From contig NZ_CP034438.1 of assembly GCF_003952265.1 (NCBI RefSeq), forward strand, positions 496,001 through 560,000: 64,000 bases of DNA. Reading direction: 5' to 3'. Position numbers and translations under genes: made by a program. The notes beneath the pieces are model-generated. The model made no database searches, was not told the DNA's origin, and saw only the letters and a program-made list of their open reading frames with translations. Of the stretch, positions 30,370 through 39,542 are shown piece after piece. The stretch comes from Flaviflexus salsibiostraticola. GTDB taxonomy: Bacteria; Actinomycetota; Actinomycetes; Actinomycetales; Actinomycetaceae. Position 1 is the stretch's first letter, and each line of letters begins with the position of its first letter.

Positions 30370-31236
30370 ATGAACATGGCACAGATTTGGCTTATTGCAG
30401 TGAACCCCGACGTCGCGAACCTTCTTGAGCTCGCCGCGGGCCGACCCGTCACCGCCGTCACCCTCGGCGCGGACATCCCGGGCGCCGCCCGGCAGATCGT
30501 CATCCCCGTCGCCGAGGGCACGCCCGCCGAGGCGGCCGCCCCGGCCGTCGCCGAGGCGATCACGGCCGAACCCGGCGACATCATCCTCGCCGCGAACCGC
30601 TCCGCGGAGCGCGTCCTCGCCGGTGCGGTCGCCGCGAAGCTCGACGCGCCCGTCCTCTCGGGCGTCACGGCGATCGGTGACGGCACTGCCCGCCTCGCCC
30701 GCTACGGCGGCATCGTCGAGGAGACCGTCTCCTTCGAGTCCGCGGTCGTCGCGGTCGCGGATGGCGGCACGACCCCCGTGGGCGACGTCCCCGCGTCGGA
30801 GACAGGCCCCGCAACCGTCCACGCCGCCGTCGTCACCTCGACGAGCCGCTCCGATGGCGAGTCCGTCAACCTCGCGGCCGCGAAGAGGATCGTCGCCGTC
30901 GGCCGCGGCTTCAAGTCGGAGGAGGACCTGAGGCTCGCCGAGGACTTCGCGAAGGCCATCGGCGCGGAGATCGCCTGCTCGAGGCCGCTGTCCGAGGGCA
31001 CCGAGTGGCTGCCCCGCGACCGCTACATCGGGATCACCGGCCAGCATGTCGCCCCCGAGGTCTACGTCGCGATCGGCATCTCCGGCCAGATGCAGCACAC
31101 GGCCGGCATGGCAGGATCGGGCACCGTCATCTCCATCAACAGCGATGACAAGGCGCCGATGTTCTCCCAGTCCGACTACGGCATTGTCGGCGACCTCTAC
31201 GAGGTCCTGCCCGCACTGACAGAGGCGCTCGCGTGA
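30370..31236 (+). CDS. fixB: FixB, electron transfer flavoprotein alpha subunit
   Basis: ETF alpha subunit. The 288 residues have an N-terminal ETF-like domain and a C-terminal FAD-binding domain. The FAD domain shows RIVAVGRGFKSEEDLRLAE and the signature AIGISGQMQHTAGMAGSGTV, then INSDDKAPMFSQSDYGIVGDL. At 288 residues it is slightly shorter than the roughly 313 of E. coli FixB. It begins seven bases after fixA and its stop overlaps the fixC start. Confidence 0.93.
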   Translation: MNMAQIWLIAVNPDVANLLELAAGRPVTAVTLGADIPGAARQIVIPVAEGTPAEAAAPAVAEAITAEPGDIILAANRSAERVLAGAVAAKLDAPVLSGVTAIGDGTARLARYGGIVEETVSFESAVVAVADGGTTPVGDVPASETGPATVHAAVVTSTSRSDGESVNLAAAKRIVAVGRGFKSEEDLRLAEDFAKAIGAEIACSRPLSEGTEWLPRDRYIGITGQHVAPEVYVAIGISGQMQHTAGMAGSGTVISINSDDKAPMFSQSDYGIVGDLYEVLPALTEALA

Positions 31237-32525
31237 CCGACTACGACTTCGATGTCATCGTCGTCGGTGGCGGTGTCGCGGGGACGGTCTGCGCCTACCT
31301 GCTCGCGCAGGAGGGCCACGAGGTCCTCCTCGTCGAGCGGGGTGTCGAGCCGGGCTCGAAGAACCTCTCCGGCGGCGTGTTCTACTGCAGGATCATGCAG
31401 GAGATCTTCCCGAACTTCCTTGAGGAGGCGCCGGTCGAGCGGACCATCACCCGCAACTGCGTCTCATTCCTCAACGAGGGCTCGGCCGTCACCATCGACT
31501 ACTGGGACCAGCGGCTGGCGGAGCCCGTCAATGCGGTGACCGTGCTGCGGGCAAAGCTCGATGCGTGGCTCGCCGAGCAGTGCGAAGAGGCCGGCGTGAC
31601 GGTCATGCCCGGCATCAGGGTCGATGAGCTCCTCCGTGAGGGCGAGCAGTTCGTCGGCGTCCGCGCGGGCGAGGACGAGCTTCGCGCCCGCGTCGTCATC
31701 GCGGCGGATGGCGTCAATTCCTTCCTCGCCCAGAAGGCCGGCATCCGGTCCAAGGCGGAGACGAAGGACCTCGCGGTCGGCGTCAAGTCGGTCATCCGGC
31801 TCGGCGAGGACACAATCAGGCAGCGCTTCAACCTGTCGGGCAACGACGGGGCCGCGTACGCGGTCGTCGGCGACTGCACGAAGGGCGTCGCCGGCGGCGG
31901 GTTCATGTACACGAACACGGACAGCGTCTCCATCGGCGTCGTGCTTCGGCTCGATGATCTCGCCGCCAAGGGCGAGGCCTCGAGCGACGTGCACGACCAC
32001 TTCCTCTCCCACCCGTTCATCGCCCCCTTCCTCGAGGGCGGAGAGCTTCTCGAATACGGCTGTCACATGGTGCCGGAGGGCGGGCAGGGGATGATGGGGG
32101 ATGTCGTCCACCCCGGGCTCCTCATCATCGGCGACGCCTCGGGCCTCTGCCTCAACACCGGTTTCACGGTGCGGGGCATGGACCTGGCCGCGGGCTCGGC
32201 CCGCGCCGCCGCCCAGGCGGTCGACCGGGCCCTCAAGGCCGATACGGTGACGGCACAGGCGCTCGGCAGCTACACGACGTTCTTCAACGAGAGCTTCGTC
32301 GGTCAGGACATGGCGACGTATGCGAAGGCGCCCGCCTTCCTCGAGAACGAGGAGCTCTACGGGCAGATGGGTGTCCTCGTGGCGGATGTCATGCATGACG
32401 TCTTCAACCACGACCTGAGCCCCCGCAGACCGCTCGTCAAGGTCGCGCTCGGCGCCTTCAAACGGTCGGGGTTGACGGTGCGGCGCCTGGCGAAGATCGG
32501 CTACCAAGGAATGAGGTCACTCTGA
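31233..32525 (+). CDS. fixC: FixC, flavoprotein quinone-type oxidoreductase
   Basis: FAD-dependent oxidoreductase related to ETF:ubiquinone oxidoreductase, 430 residues. The N-terminal dinucleotide fold FDVIVVGGGVAGTVCAYLLA is followed by GSKNLSGGVFY and RVVIAADGVNSFLAQKAGI. HPGLLIIGDASGLCLNTGF and TVRGMDLA lie further on. It starts with GTG at 31233, overlapping fixB by four bases, and overlaps the fixX ATG by one base. It should form the membrane-facing electron acceptor of FixABCX. Confidence 0.93.
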   Translation: MTDYDFDVIVVGGGVAGTVCAYLLAQEGHEVLLVERGVEPGSKNLSGGVFYCRIMQEIFPNFLEEAPVERTITRNCVSFLNEGSAVTIDYWDQRLAEPVNAVTVLRAKLDAWLAEQCEEAGVTVMPGIRVDELLREGEQFVGVRAGEDELRARVVIAADGVNSFLAQKAGIRSKAETKDLAVGVKSVIRLGEDTIRQRFNLSGNDGAAYAVVGDCTKGVAGGGFMYTNTDSVSIGVVLRLDDLAAKGEASSDVHDHFLSHPFIAPFLEGGELLEYGCHMVPEGGQGMMGDVVHPGLLIIGDASGLCLNTGFTVRGMDLAAGSARAAAQAVDRALKADTVTAQALGSYTTFFNESFVGQDMATYAKAPAFLENEELYGQMGVLVADVMHDVFNHDLSPRRPLVKVALGAFKRSGLTVRRLAKIGYQGMRSL

Positions 32526-32821
32526 TGTCTGATTTTGTCAACGAGTCAGTCACCCAGAGGCTGGCCGGCAACCACTACGAGATCGATGAGGGCAACTCCC
32601 ACATCGAGGTCAACCAGGAGATCGCCAAGGCGACCGGCACGGGTAAGCTCCTCGTCCGGATCTGCCCCGCGCAGGTCTACTCCGAGCGTGAGGATGGCAC
32701 GATCGACGTCGAGTACGCGGCGTGCCTTGAATGCGGCACGTGTTTGGCGGTCGCCGCACCGGGCGCCCTCACGTGGCACTACCCGAGTTCCGGAACGGGC
32801 ATCGTCTTCCGCGAAGGCTAG
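32525..32821 (+). CDS. fixX: FixX, ferredoxin-like protein
   Basis: A 98-residue ferredoxin-like partner of FixC. It has one four-cysteine set (Cys47 in ICPAQVY; Cys67, Cys70, Cys73 in CLECGTC), which fits a single [4Fe-4S] cluster as in the ETF-QO/FixX family. The family-typical sequence after the cysteines, APGALTWHYP, is present. Its ATG overlaps the fixC stop and a terminator follows eight bases later. Confidence 0.93.
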   Translation: MSDFVNESVTQRLAGNHYEIDEGNSHIEVNQEIAKATGTGKLLVRICPAQVYSEREDGTIDVEYAACLECGTCLAVAAPGALTWHYPSSGTGIVFREG

Positions 32822-32828
32822 CCAGGTC

Positions 32829-32851
32829 GGCCCGCTCCCTGTGAGCGGGCC
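32829..32851 (+). terminator. Terminator after fixABCX
   Basis: GGCCCGCTC and GAGCGGGCC form a perfect 9-bp stem with a 5-nt loop (CCTGT), followed by GTTTCCGTTC, a broken T-tract. It starts eight bases after the fixX stop. Confidence 0.8.
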
Positions 32852-32935
32852 GTTTCCGTTCGCCGACTCCGTCGGAATCGTACGGCTGTGACGAATCTGC
32901 TCAGGCCGTATCGCTTGACTGCGCTGGTTGAGCGC

Positions 32936-32941
32936 TATCCT
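32936..32941 (+). promoter_or_regulatory. -10 box of the MFS gene at 32949, likely leaderless
   Basis: TATCCT ends 7 bases before GTG 32949, with TTGACT (32915-32920) 15 bases further up as a -35. No ribosome site precedes the GTG. Confidence 0.6.
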
Positions 32942-32948
32942 GGCTGGC

Positions 32949-34094
32949 GTGACTAGAACCTCTGTGCTCCGCTCCCCGGGCATGCCCCTCGTCGTTGCGA
33001 TGACGGCGCTGGCCTTCTCCGGCTACTCCGCCCTCATGCCCGTCGCGCCGCTGTGGGCGGCCCAGGGTGGGGCCGATGCGGGCGGTGTCGGGCTGGTCAA
33101 CGGCATGCTCATGCTGACGACCGTCCTCACTCAGCTCATGGTGCCGGCGGCCCTGCGTCGGTTCGGCTGGGAGTCGGTCCTCGTCACGGGCACGCTCTTC
33201 CTCGGGCTGCCGACGGCAGGCCTGTTCTTCGGCGACAGCCTCGGCCTCATCCTCCTCGTCTCGGGCCTGCGCGGCATCGGCTTCGGCATCATCACCGTCA
33301 CGGGCAGCGCCCTCATCGCCGAGCTCGTCGATCCGATGCGCAGGGGAGAGGCGATCGGCGTCTATGGTCTCGCGGTGGCCGCCCCCCAGATCCTCTTCAT
33401 CTCGACCGGGCCCTGGTTCGCCGAACGCTTCGGCTTCGAGACGATGTTCGCGGTTGGCCTCCTGCCCATCCTCGGCGCCGTGCCCGCCTACATCCTCGGC
33501 AGGCGGATGGAGCGCCTCCCGAAGCCACTCGAACGAGCCCCGTACAGGAATCTCCTGCGGCCGATCCTCCTCCTCCTGGCGGTCACCCTCGCGGGTGGCG
33601 CCATCATCACCTTCCTCGCCCAGATGGTGTCGGCGCCCTGGATGGCCATGGTCGCACTCCTCCATCTCACCGTCTTCGCCGCGGCCTCGCGGTGGCGCCT
33701 CGGCGGGCTCGCGGATGAGTTCGGCGCCCGGCGCTTCGTGTGGCCGCTCGTCGTGGCGACAACGATCGGCATGGCCCTCATCGCCTTCTCCGTCCGAGAG
33801 GAGACGACCCAGATCGCCGTCCTGCTCATGGGCACCTCCCTCGTCGGAATCGGCTATGGCGGACTGCAGAATCTCACGCTCCTCATCGCCTTCGACGGGG
33901 TCAAGCGCGCGCACTACGGATCCGCGAGCGCGGCGTGGAACATCGGCTTCGACGCGGGCACGGGCATCGGCTCCGTCGCCATCGGTGCGATCGCCGCAGG
34001 CTCCTCCTTCAGCACCGCCATCCTCGTCGGCGGCGCGATCTCGCTGCTCACGCTGCCGCTCGCGATCCGGCGGACTCCAAAGGTCAACGGCTAG
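32949..34094 (+). CDS. MFS transporter (drug/metabolite efflux type)
   Basis: A 381-residue MFS protein with about 12 membrane segments (for example MPLVVAMTALAFSGYSALMP and LILLVSGLRGIGFGIITVTG). The motif ELVDPMRRGEAIGVYGLA lies in the TM4-5 region. The substrate is unknown. GTG 32949 is preferred over an upstream TTG (32928) because the promoter places the transcript start next to the GTG. It lies beyond the fix terminator, so it is not part of that operon. Confidence 0.82.
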   Translation: MTRTSVLRSPGMPLVVAMTALAFSGYSALMPVAPLWAAQGGADAGGVGLVNGMLMLTTVLTQLMVPAALRRFGWESVLVTGTLFLGLPTAGLFFGDSLGLILLVSGLRGIGFGIITVTGSALIAELVDPMRRGEAIGVYGLAVAAPQILFISTGPWFAERFGFETMFAVGLLPILGAVPAYILGRRMERLPKPLERAPYRNLLRPILLLLAVTLAGGAIITFLAQMVSAPWMAMVALLHLTVFAAASRWRLGGLADEFGARRFVWPLVVATTIGMALIAFSVREETTQIAVLLMGTSLVGIGYGGLQNLTLLIAFDGVKRAHYGSASAAWNIGFDAGTGIGSVAIGAIAAGSSFSTAILVGGAISLLTLPLAIRRTPKVNG

Positions 34095-34177
34095 AAGGTC
34101 ACTGGCCAGACGGCCACTGGGCACGGGCAGTTGGCCCGCGCCGCGCCGCTGTTCTGCCTGTTTCCGGCAGTGCCGTA

Positions 34178-34201
34178 GGGCACAGTGGAGGGCACAGTGG
34201 A
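34178..34201 (+). repeat. 12-bp tandem duplication
   Basis: GGGCACAGTGGA occurs twice head to tail in the 130-base gap before the large nuclease/helicase gene. It may be a slippage product; no function is evident. Confidence 0.7.
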
Positions 34202-34226
34202 GTGATCATCCGGATGGGGGAGCGGC

Positions 34227-37200
34227 ATGGAGATCGACAGTGACAGACGGGTCATCGCGAGTGCGAGTGACCTCGCGGCGGCATCGTCGTGCGAGTATTC
34301 CTGGCTCAGGCGGCTCGATGAGCGGCTGGGACGCCTCGATCCACTCGAGCGGAGCGTCGACGCGATGATGGCGCGAACGGCCGGCCTCGGCGAGGTCCAT
34401 GAGCAGCGGGTGCTCAACCGACATCGGGACCTGGGCAGGCGGGTCGCAATCATCGGCCGCCCCGCCCGGCATGACCGGCTCAGCCTCGAGAAGGCGGCCG
34501 AGGAGACGCTGGCCGCGCTGAGGTCCCAGGCGGACGTGGTCTACCAGGCGGCGCTTCTCGCCGATGATGATCGTGGCCTGCCGTTCGTCGGCTTCGCCGA
34601 CTTCCTCGTCCTTCAGGAGGACGGCTCGTACCGGGTGCAGGACACGAAGCTCGCCCGCACCGCGCGGGTGACCGCGCTCCTTCAGCTCGCGGCCTACGCG
34701 GGTCGGCTGAGGGCGCTCGGCATCCCGGTCGACGATCGGGTCGATCTCGTCCTCGGCGATGGCACGATGAGCACCCATCTGCTCGCGGACATCGAGCCGA
34801 TGTATGCGCTGCGGCGCAGGAGGCTCGCCCAGATCGTCGGCGAGCGTCTCGAGGCGGCCGGGCCGGTCGAGTGGGGCGATGATCGGTACTCGAGGTGCGG
34901 CTCCTGTGAGGACTGCGCGTCTGGGATCAACGAGCATCGCGACATGTGGCTCATCCACGGACTGCGGGGTTCCCAGCGCGCCAAGCTCAGATCGGCGGGG
35001 CTACAGAGCATCGACGATGTGGCGGCCTGGCGGGAGGGCTCCCCGACAGGCGGTGTACCCGCGCGGACCATGTCGAAGCTCGCCTCCCAGGCCAGTCTGC
35101 AGATCGCGAGCGAAGGCCTGGACCAGCCCCGGTTCACGGTTATCGATCCCCAGGCGCTGGCTGCACTGCCGGCGCCAAGCGCGGGTGACATCTTCTTCGA
35201 TTTCGAGGGTGATCCGCTGTGGACGCCGGACGGGGCGACGTGGGGGCTCGACTACCTGTTCGGGCTCGTCGACGCGGCGGGTGAGTTCACGGCGTTCTGG
35301 GCGCACGATCTGAGGGAGGAGCGCCAGGCGCTCCTCGATTTCCTCGACTTCGTCGAGGCCCGCAGGGTTCAGCATCCCGACATGCACATCTACCATTACG
35401 CGAGCTACGAGCGGGCTCACCTCGCCTCGCTCGCCCAGCGGCACGCGGTCGGGGAGGATCGGGTCGACACCCTCCTGAGGGAGGGCGTCCTCGTCGACCT
35501 GTACTCGATCGTGGGCCGAGGCCTCCTCATCGGCAGCCCCTCGTACTCGATCAAGGCGGTCGAGGCGCTCCACATGGCAGGCGAGCATCGGGAGGGCGTG
35601 ACGACGGCGGCCGACAGCGTCGACCAGTACGCACTCTACGTCCAGCTGTCCGAGGCCGGGCGCGCCGATGAAGCCGCGGCGATCCTCGACGAGATCGCCG
35701 ACTACAACCGGTACGACTGCCTCTCGACGCTCAAGCTGCGCGACTGGCTCCGTGACCTTGCCGCCGAGCACCCCGCCACACCCCCGACCGGCGGCACAAC
35801 AGAGGAGAGGCCGGCGCAGCCGGAGTCTGCCGAACGCACCCGCCTCGAGGCCGAGGTCATGGAACGCGCTGGGGATCCGTTCGACCTGAGCCGGACGGCG
35901 GAGGAGAGGGCATGGGGGTTGGCGGCAGCCGCCCTCCAGTACCACCGGCGGGAGGAAAAGTCGTTCTGGTGGGAGCACTTCGCACGCCTGAGCGAGCCGG
36001 TCTCCGAGTGGGCAGGAACGCGGAACGTTTTCCTCGTCGATGAGGCGACAGTCATTCGCGACTGGTCAATCCTGCCGCGCGCCAAGACGAGGTCCCGCGA
36101 CCTTTTACTGACGGGGGAATGGGCGGCGGGCAGCACGCCGAGCGACGGCGGCTGCTTCCTCGTCTACGACGAGGGCGTCGTCTCTGAGAATCACCCCGGC
36201 CAGCGGATGGCAATCGAGTCCACCATCGTCGATCACGGCGACCGCACGGTGACCGTGAAAGAACGACTGAAGGAAGGGACGGAGTCCTACGACACCCTTC
36301 CCTTCGCGGTGACGCCCGGCTCGCCGCCCAAAATTGGCAACCTCGAGGTGAGCATCGAAGCCTGGGTGCGCCGCGCACACGACTCGGGAGCGATTCCGGC
36401 CGATCCGCTGGGGGACCTCCTGTGCCGGCGGCCTCCCCGGTTCGTGTCCGGCGGGGGTCCGGCGCCCATGAGCGTGGACGATACGGTCACACCCGTCATC
36501 GCCTCCCTTCGGGACCTCGACCATAGCTATCTTGCGGTCCAGGGCCCTCCCGGGACGGGCAAGACCTACGTCGCCGCACACACGATCGTCGAGCTGGTCC
36601 GCCAGGGCTGGCGGGTCGGCGTTGTCGCCCAGTCACACAAGGTCATCGACAACGTCCTCATCAAGGCCCACGAATACGGACTCGATCCGGAGTTCATCGC
36701 CAAAGCGCAGACCAAGGACCGCGGGCGACTGCCGCTTCCGATCACCCATGTCCCGAATGCGAGGGCTAATGAGTTCAGAGCCGGATCCGGCGCCCTCATC
36801 GGTGGCACCGCCTGGTGCTTCGCGAAAATGGCGGCGGGCGGTCTCGACCTGCTCGTCGTCGACGAGGCCGGGCAGTTCTCGCTCGCCAACACGATCGCCG
36901 CCGCGGCCTGCGCGAGGCGGCTCCTCCTCGTCGGTGATCCCCAGCAGCTGCCGCAGGTCACGGTCGGCACCCACCCGGAGCCTGTCGATATCTCGGCGCT
37001 CGGCTTCCTCAGCGCCGGGCATGACGTCCTCCCGCCCGAGTACGGGTACTTCCTCCCTGAATCGAGGCGAATGAGTGCGCCGGTGACCGCTGCGGTCTCC
37101 GCGCTGTCCTATGAGGGCAGGCTCCACTCCCACCGGTGCACCGCGGAGCGGTCACTGTCGGGCGTCGCTCCCGGTGTCGAGGCGATCCCCATGCACCACC

Positions 37201-37652
37201 GGGGTAATGTCACGTCATCTGTTGAGGAGGCGGAGGAGGTTGTTCGGATCGCCGCCTCCCATCTCGGCCAGGACTGGTTCGATGGCGAGAAGTCGAAGGC
37301 CCTCGGCCAGGGCGACATCATTGTCGTCAGCCCCTACAACGCCCAGGTCGACACCGTGCGCCGCGCACTCGATCGTGCGGGGCTGGGGGAGATCAAGGTG
37401 GGCACCGTCGACCGCTTCCAGGGTCAGGAGGCCGTCATCGCGATCACGACCCTCGCAGCCTCATCCGCTGCGGACGTGCCCCGCGGGCTCGAGTTCCTGC
37501 TCCAGCGCAACCGACTCAACGTCTCGATCTCCCGGGCCATGTGGACGTCCTACATCCTCTACTCGCCCGGCCTCATCGACCACCTGCCGCCCACCCCGGC
37601 CGGACTGGCGGAGATGAGCAGGTTCGCCCGGCTCGTCGGCGCCGACGCCTGA
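34227..37652 (+). CDS. TM0106-family RecB-like nuclease / exonuclease-like / superfamily 1 helicase fusion
   Basis: A 1141-residue nucleic-acid enzyme. The N-terminal RecB/PD-(D/E)XK-like domain has GFADFL and VQDTKLARTA (about residues 125-142), then a CGSCEDC cysteine cluster. An RNase H/DnaQ-like exonuclease domain comes next (DIFFDFEGDP near 322; HIYHYASYERAHL; DYNRYDCLST near 493). The C-terminal SF1 UPF1/DNA2-type helicase has Walker A GPPGTGKT near 773, DEAG near 878, GDPQQLPQV and QGQEAVIAIT. It fits the TM0106 family of putative nucleases, whose cellular role is unknown. It stands alone between transporter genes. Confidence 0.87.
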   Translation: MEIDSDRRVIASASDLAAASSCEYSWLRRLDERLGRLDPLERSVDAMMARTAGLGEVHEQRVLNRHRDLGRRVAIIGRPARHDRLSLEKAAEETLAALRSQADVVYQAALLADDDRGLPFVGFADFLVLQEDGSYRVQDTKLARTARVTALLQLAAYAGRLRALGIPVDDRVDLVLGDGTMSTHLLADIEPMYALRRRRLAQIVGERLEAAGPVEWGDDRYSRCGSCEDCASGINEHRDMWLIHGLRGSQRAKLRSAGLQSIDDVAAWREGSPTGGVPARTMSKLASQASLQIASEGLDQPRFTVIDPQALAALPAPSAGDIFFDFEGDPLWTPDGATWGLDYLFGLVDAAGEFTAFWAHDLREERQALLDFLDFVEARRVQHPDMHIYHYASYERAHLASLAQRHAVGEDRVDTLLREGVLVDLYSIVGRGLLIGSPSYSIKAVEALHMAGEHREGVTTAADSVDQYALYVQLSEAGRADEAAAILDEIADYNRYDCLSTLKLRDWLRDLAAEHPATPPTGGTTEERPAQPESAERTRLEAEVMERAGDPFDLSRTAEERAWGLAAAALQYHRREEKSFWWEHFARLSEPVSEWAGTRNVFLVDEATVIRDWSILPRAKTRSRDLLLTGEWAAGSTPSDGGCFLVYDEGVVSENHPGQRMAIESTIVDHGDRTVTVKERLKEGTESYDTLPFAVTPGSPPKIGNLEVSIEAWVRRAHDSGAIPADPLGDLLCRRPPRFVSGGGPAPMSVDDTVTPVIASLRDLDHSYLAVQGPPGTGKTYVAAHTIVELVRQGWRVGVVAQSHKVIDNVLIKAHEYGLDPEFIAKAQTKDRGRLPLPITHVPNARANEFRAGSGALIGGTAWCFAKMAAGGLDLLVVDEAGQFSLANTIAAAACARRLLLVGDPQQLPQVTVGTHPEPVDISALGFLSAGHDVLPPEYGYFLPESRRMSAPVTAAVSALSYEGRLHSHRCTAERSLSGVAPGVEAIPMHHRGNVTSSVEEAEEVVRIAASHLGQDWFDGEKSKALGQGDIIVVSPYNAQVDTVRRALDRAGLGEIKVGTVDRFQGQEAVIAITTLAASSAADVPRGLEFLLQRNRLNVSISRAMWTSYILYSPGLIDHLPPTPAGLAEMSRFARLVGADA

Positions 37653-37753
37653 GGACACCCATCACTCTCCAGCAGACTCCGGGGACCTTCGGCGCTGACG
37701 AGACATTCCCGACATTCCACCGATCCTGCCCTCTGAGTGACCTCGGCATGGAC

Positions 37754-37759
37754 TAGGGT
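37754..37759 (+). promoter_or_regulatory. -10 box of the MFS gene at 37766, likely leaderless
   Basis: TAGGGT ends 6 bases before GTG 37766 and no ribosome site is present. Confidence 0.5.
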
Positions 37760-37765
37760 TCTGGC

Positions 37766-39103
37766 GTGAGCAGAAGTGAGAGAGTCTATTCCACCCTCGT
37801 GACCCGCAGCCCCAAGGCGGCCGAGGCCATGCCGGACGAGGTGCGGCGCAACATCCCGAAGAACGGCATGCGCCAGGTCGTCGGCAACGCCCTCCAATCC
37901 TCGGGCGATCAGATCGTCAACGCCTCCACAGTCCTGCCCTGGCTGTTCGCCGTCCTCGGCGTCCCACCCTCGCTCACGGGCGTGCTCGTCCCGATCCGTG
38001 AATCGGGTTCGATGCTTCCGCAGGCCTTCCTCACCCCGCTCGTCCTCAAGGTCAGGCACCGGAAGTGGGTGTTCGTCACCGGAGCCCTCATCCAATCCGC
38101 CTCGGTGGCCTTCATGGCGGGCACCGCCGCGCTCGCCGAGGGCCTGACAGCCGGAGTGCTCATCATCATCGCACTCGCGGTCTTCTCACTCGGCAGATGC
38201 CTCGGATCGATCTCCTCGAAAGACGTGCAGGGTCGAACAATCCCGAAGGGTGAGCGCGGCCAGATCAATGGTCTCGCCACGACCGCCTCCGGCATCGTCG
38301 CCATCACCCTCGGTCTCGCCATCCGCGCCTTCGGCGGCGAGGATCTCTCACCGGGGCAGCTCGCGTGGATGCTGGCGGGCGGCGCCCTCCTGTGGGCACT
38401 CGTCGCCGTCGTCTATGCGGGCATCACCGAACCCTCGGAGGAGGGCACCACGGATTCCGCACGGGCTGAGGAGTCGAATGATTCGCCGAACTGGTTCGCC
38501 GGCATGGTTGCCCTGCTCCGGGACGATGATGTCTTCCGCCGTTTTGTCCTCGTCCGCAGCCTGCTGCTTGTCTCCGCGCTCAGTCCGCCCTTCATCGTCA
38601 CCATGTCGATCCAGGAGGGCTCGAATATGCTCGTCGGCCTCGGCGGCTTCGTCATCGCCTCCGGGCTCGCCGCCCTCATCGGCGGCCGGATCTTCGGCCG
38701 CTTCGCCGACAGGTCGAGCAGGCGTCTCATGAGCGTCGGCGCGGGCCTCGCCTCGGCGGTCATCATCGCCATCGTCATCGCCGTGTCCCTGCCGGGCTTC
38801 GATGGCGCGTCATGGGTCGGGACGGCCGTCTTCGTCGTCGGCTACTTCCTCATCCGGCTCACCCACACGGGAGTGCGCGTCGCACGCAAGACCTACATCG
38901 TCGACATGGCGGAGGGCGATAAGCGGACGACGTACACGGCCGTGTCGAACACGGCCATGGGGATCATCCTCCTCATCGTCGGAGCCATCAGCTCCGCCAT
39001 CGCCGCCGTTGCGATCATCTGGGCGCTGCTGTTCCTCGCGGCCATGGGCCTCATCGGTGTCTTCGCCGGCGGCACACTGCCGGACGTCTCCGCCAAGGCG
39101 TGA
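37766..39103 (+). CDS. MFS transporter of unknown substrate
   Basis: A 445-residue MFS-like protein with an unusually long cytoplasmic N-terminal stretch (about 40 residues, PKAAEAMPDEVRRNIPK) before the first membrane segment. It has the loop KVRHRKWVFVTGA between helices 2 and 3 and the conserved DVQGRTIPKGERGQINGLA. A second half resembles the first (GRFADRSSRRLMSVGAGLA). Start GTG 37766, predicted leaderless. No neighbouring gene hints at its substrate. Confidence 0.8.
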   Translation: MSRSERVYSTLVTRSPKAAEAMPDEVRRNIPKNGMRQVVGNALQSSGDQIVNASTVLPWLFAVLGVPPSLTGVLVPIRESGSMLPQAFLTPLVLKVRHRKWVFVTGALIQSASVAFMAGTAALAEGLTAGVLIIIALAVFSLGRCLGSISSKDVQGRTIPKGERGQINGLATTASGIVAITLGLAIRAFGGEDLSPGQLAWMLAGGALLWALVAVVYAGITEPSEEGTTDSARAEESNDSPNWFAGMVALLRDDDVFRRFVLVRSLLLVSALSPPFIVTMSIQEGSNMLVGLGGFVIASGLAALIGGRIFGRFADRSSRRLMSVGAGLASAVIIAIVIAVSLPGFDGASWVGTAVFVVGYFLIRLTHTGVRVARKTYIVDMAEGDKRTTYTAVSNTAMGIILLIVGAISSAIAAVAIIWALLFLAAMGLIGVFAGGTLPDVSAKA

Positions 39104-39157
39104 CCAAGACAGAGCCCTGAACGGGACCAAGGACTGCTGACGGTTCATCGCCTGCTG

Positions 39158-39179
39158 TATAGTTCAGTCCATGCTGAAC
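39158..39179. promoter_or_regulatory. cmtR promoter with overlapping inverted-repeat operator
   Basis: The -10 TATAGT (39158-39163) lies 7 bases before the ATG at 39171. GTTCAG (39162-39167) and CTGAAC (39174-39179) form a perfect 6-6-6 inverted repeat that covers the end of the -10, the start site and the start codon. This is the expected layout for an autorepressing ArsR-type sensor on a leaderless mRNA. Confidence 0.7.
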
Positions 39180-39542
39180 ATTGAAGCGGACCGCGGGGCA
39201 CGGTCCCGATCCGAGCGTCTCGACGTCATGCAGAGGCTGGGGCGGGCGATGGCGGACTCGACGCGCTCGCGGATCCTTCTCACCCTCCTCGACGGGCCGG
39301 CCTACCCGTCCGACCTCGCGCACGACCTCGGCCTGTCACGCTCGAACGTGTCGAACCATCTGGCCTGCCTGCGCGACTGCGGCATCGTCCTCGCCGTGAG
39401 CGAGGGCCGTCAGACCCGGTACGAGATGGCGGGCGGGCACCTCACACAGGCGCTCTTAGCCCTCGTCGACATCACGCTCGACGCCGACGAGTCCGCGCCC
39501 TGCCTCGATCCGGAGTGCTCCGACTGCGGGGTGGGGGCATGA
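39171..39542 (+). CDS. cmtR: CmtR-like ArsR-family metal sensor
   Basis: A 123-residue winged-helix ArsR/SmtB repressor. The recognition helix DLGLSRSNVSNHLACLRDCG contains Cys66 and Cys70, and Cys111 lies in the C-terminal tail. The spacing equals Cys57-Cys61-Cys102, the Cd(II)/Pb(II) site of Mycobacterium tuberculosis CmtR, shifted by nine. Two extra tail cysteines (Cys116, Cys119, in PECSDCG) are present. The ATG at 39171 is probably leaderless. The downstream ATPase start overlaps its stop, as expected for a metal-responsive cmtR-ctpG operon. Confidence 0.9.
   Translation: MLNIEADRGARSRSERLDVMQRLGRAMADSTRSRILLTLLDGPAYPSDLAHDLGLSRSNVSNHLACLRDCGIVLAVSEGRQTRYEMAGGHLTQALLALVDITLDADESAPCLDPECSDCGVGA

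Noticed and set aside
20254..32821. cai/fix cluster as a recent foreign island
   Set aside because: Base composition and codon use look like the flanking genes, and no integrase, tRNA or flanking repeat was seen.
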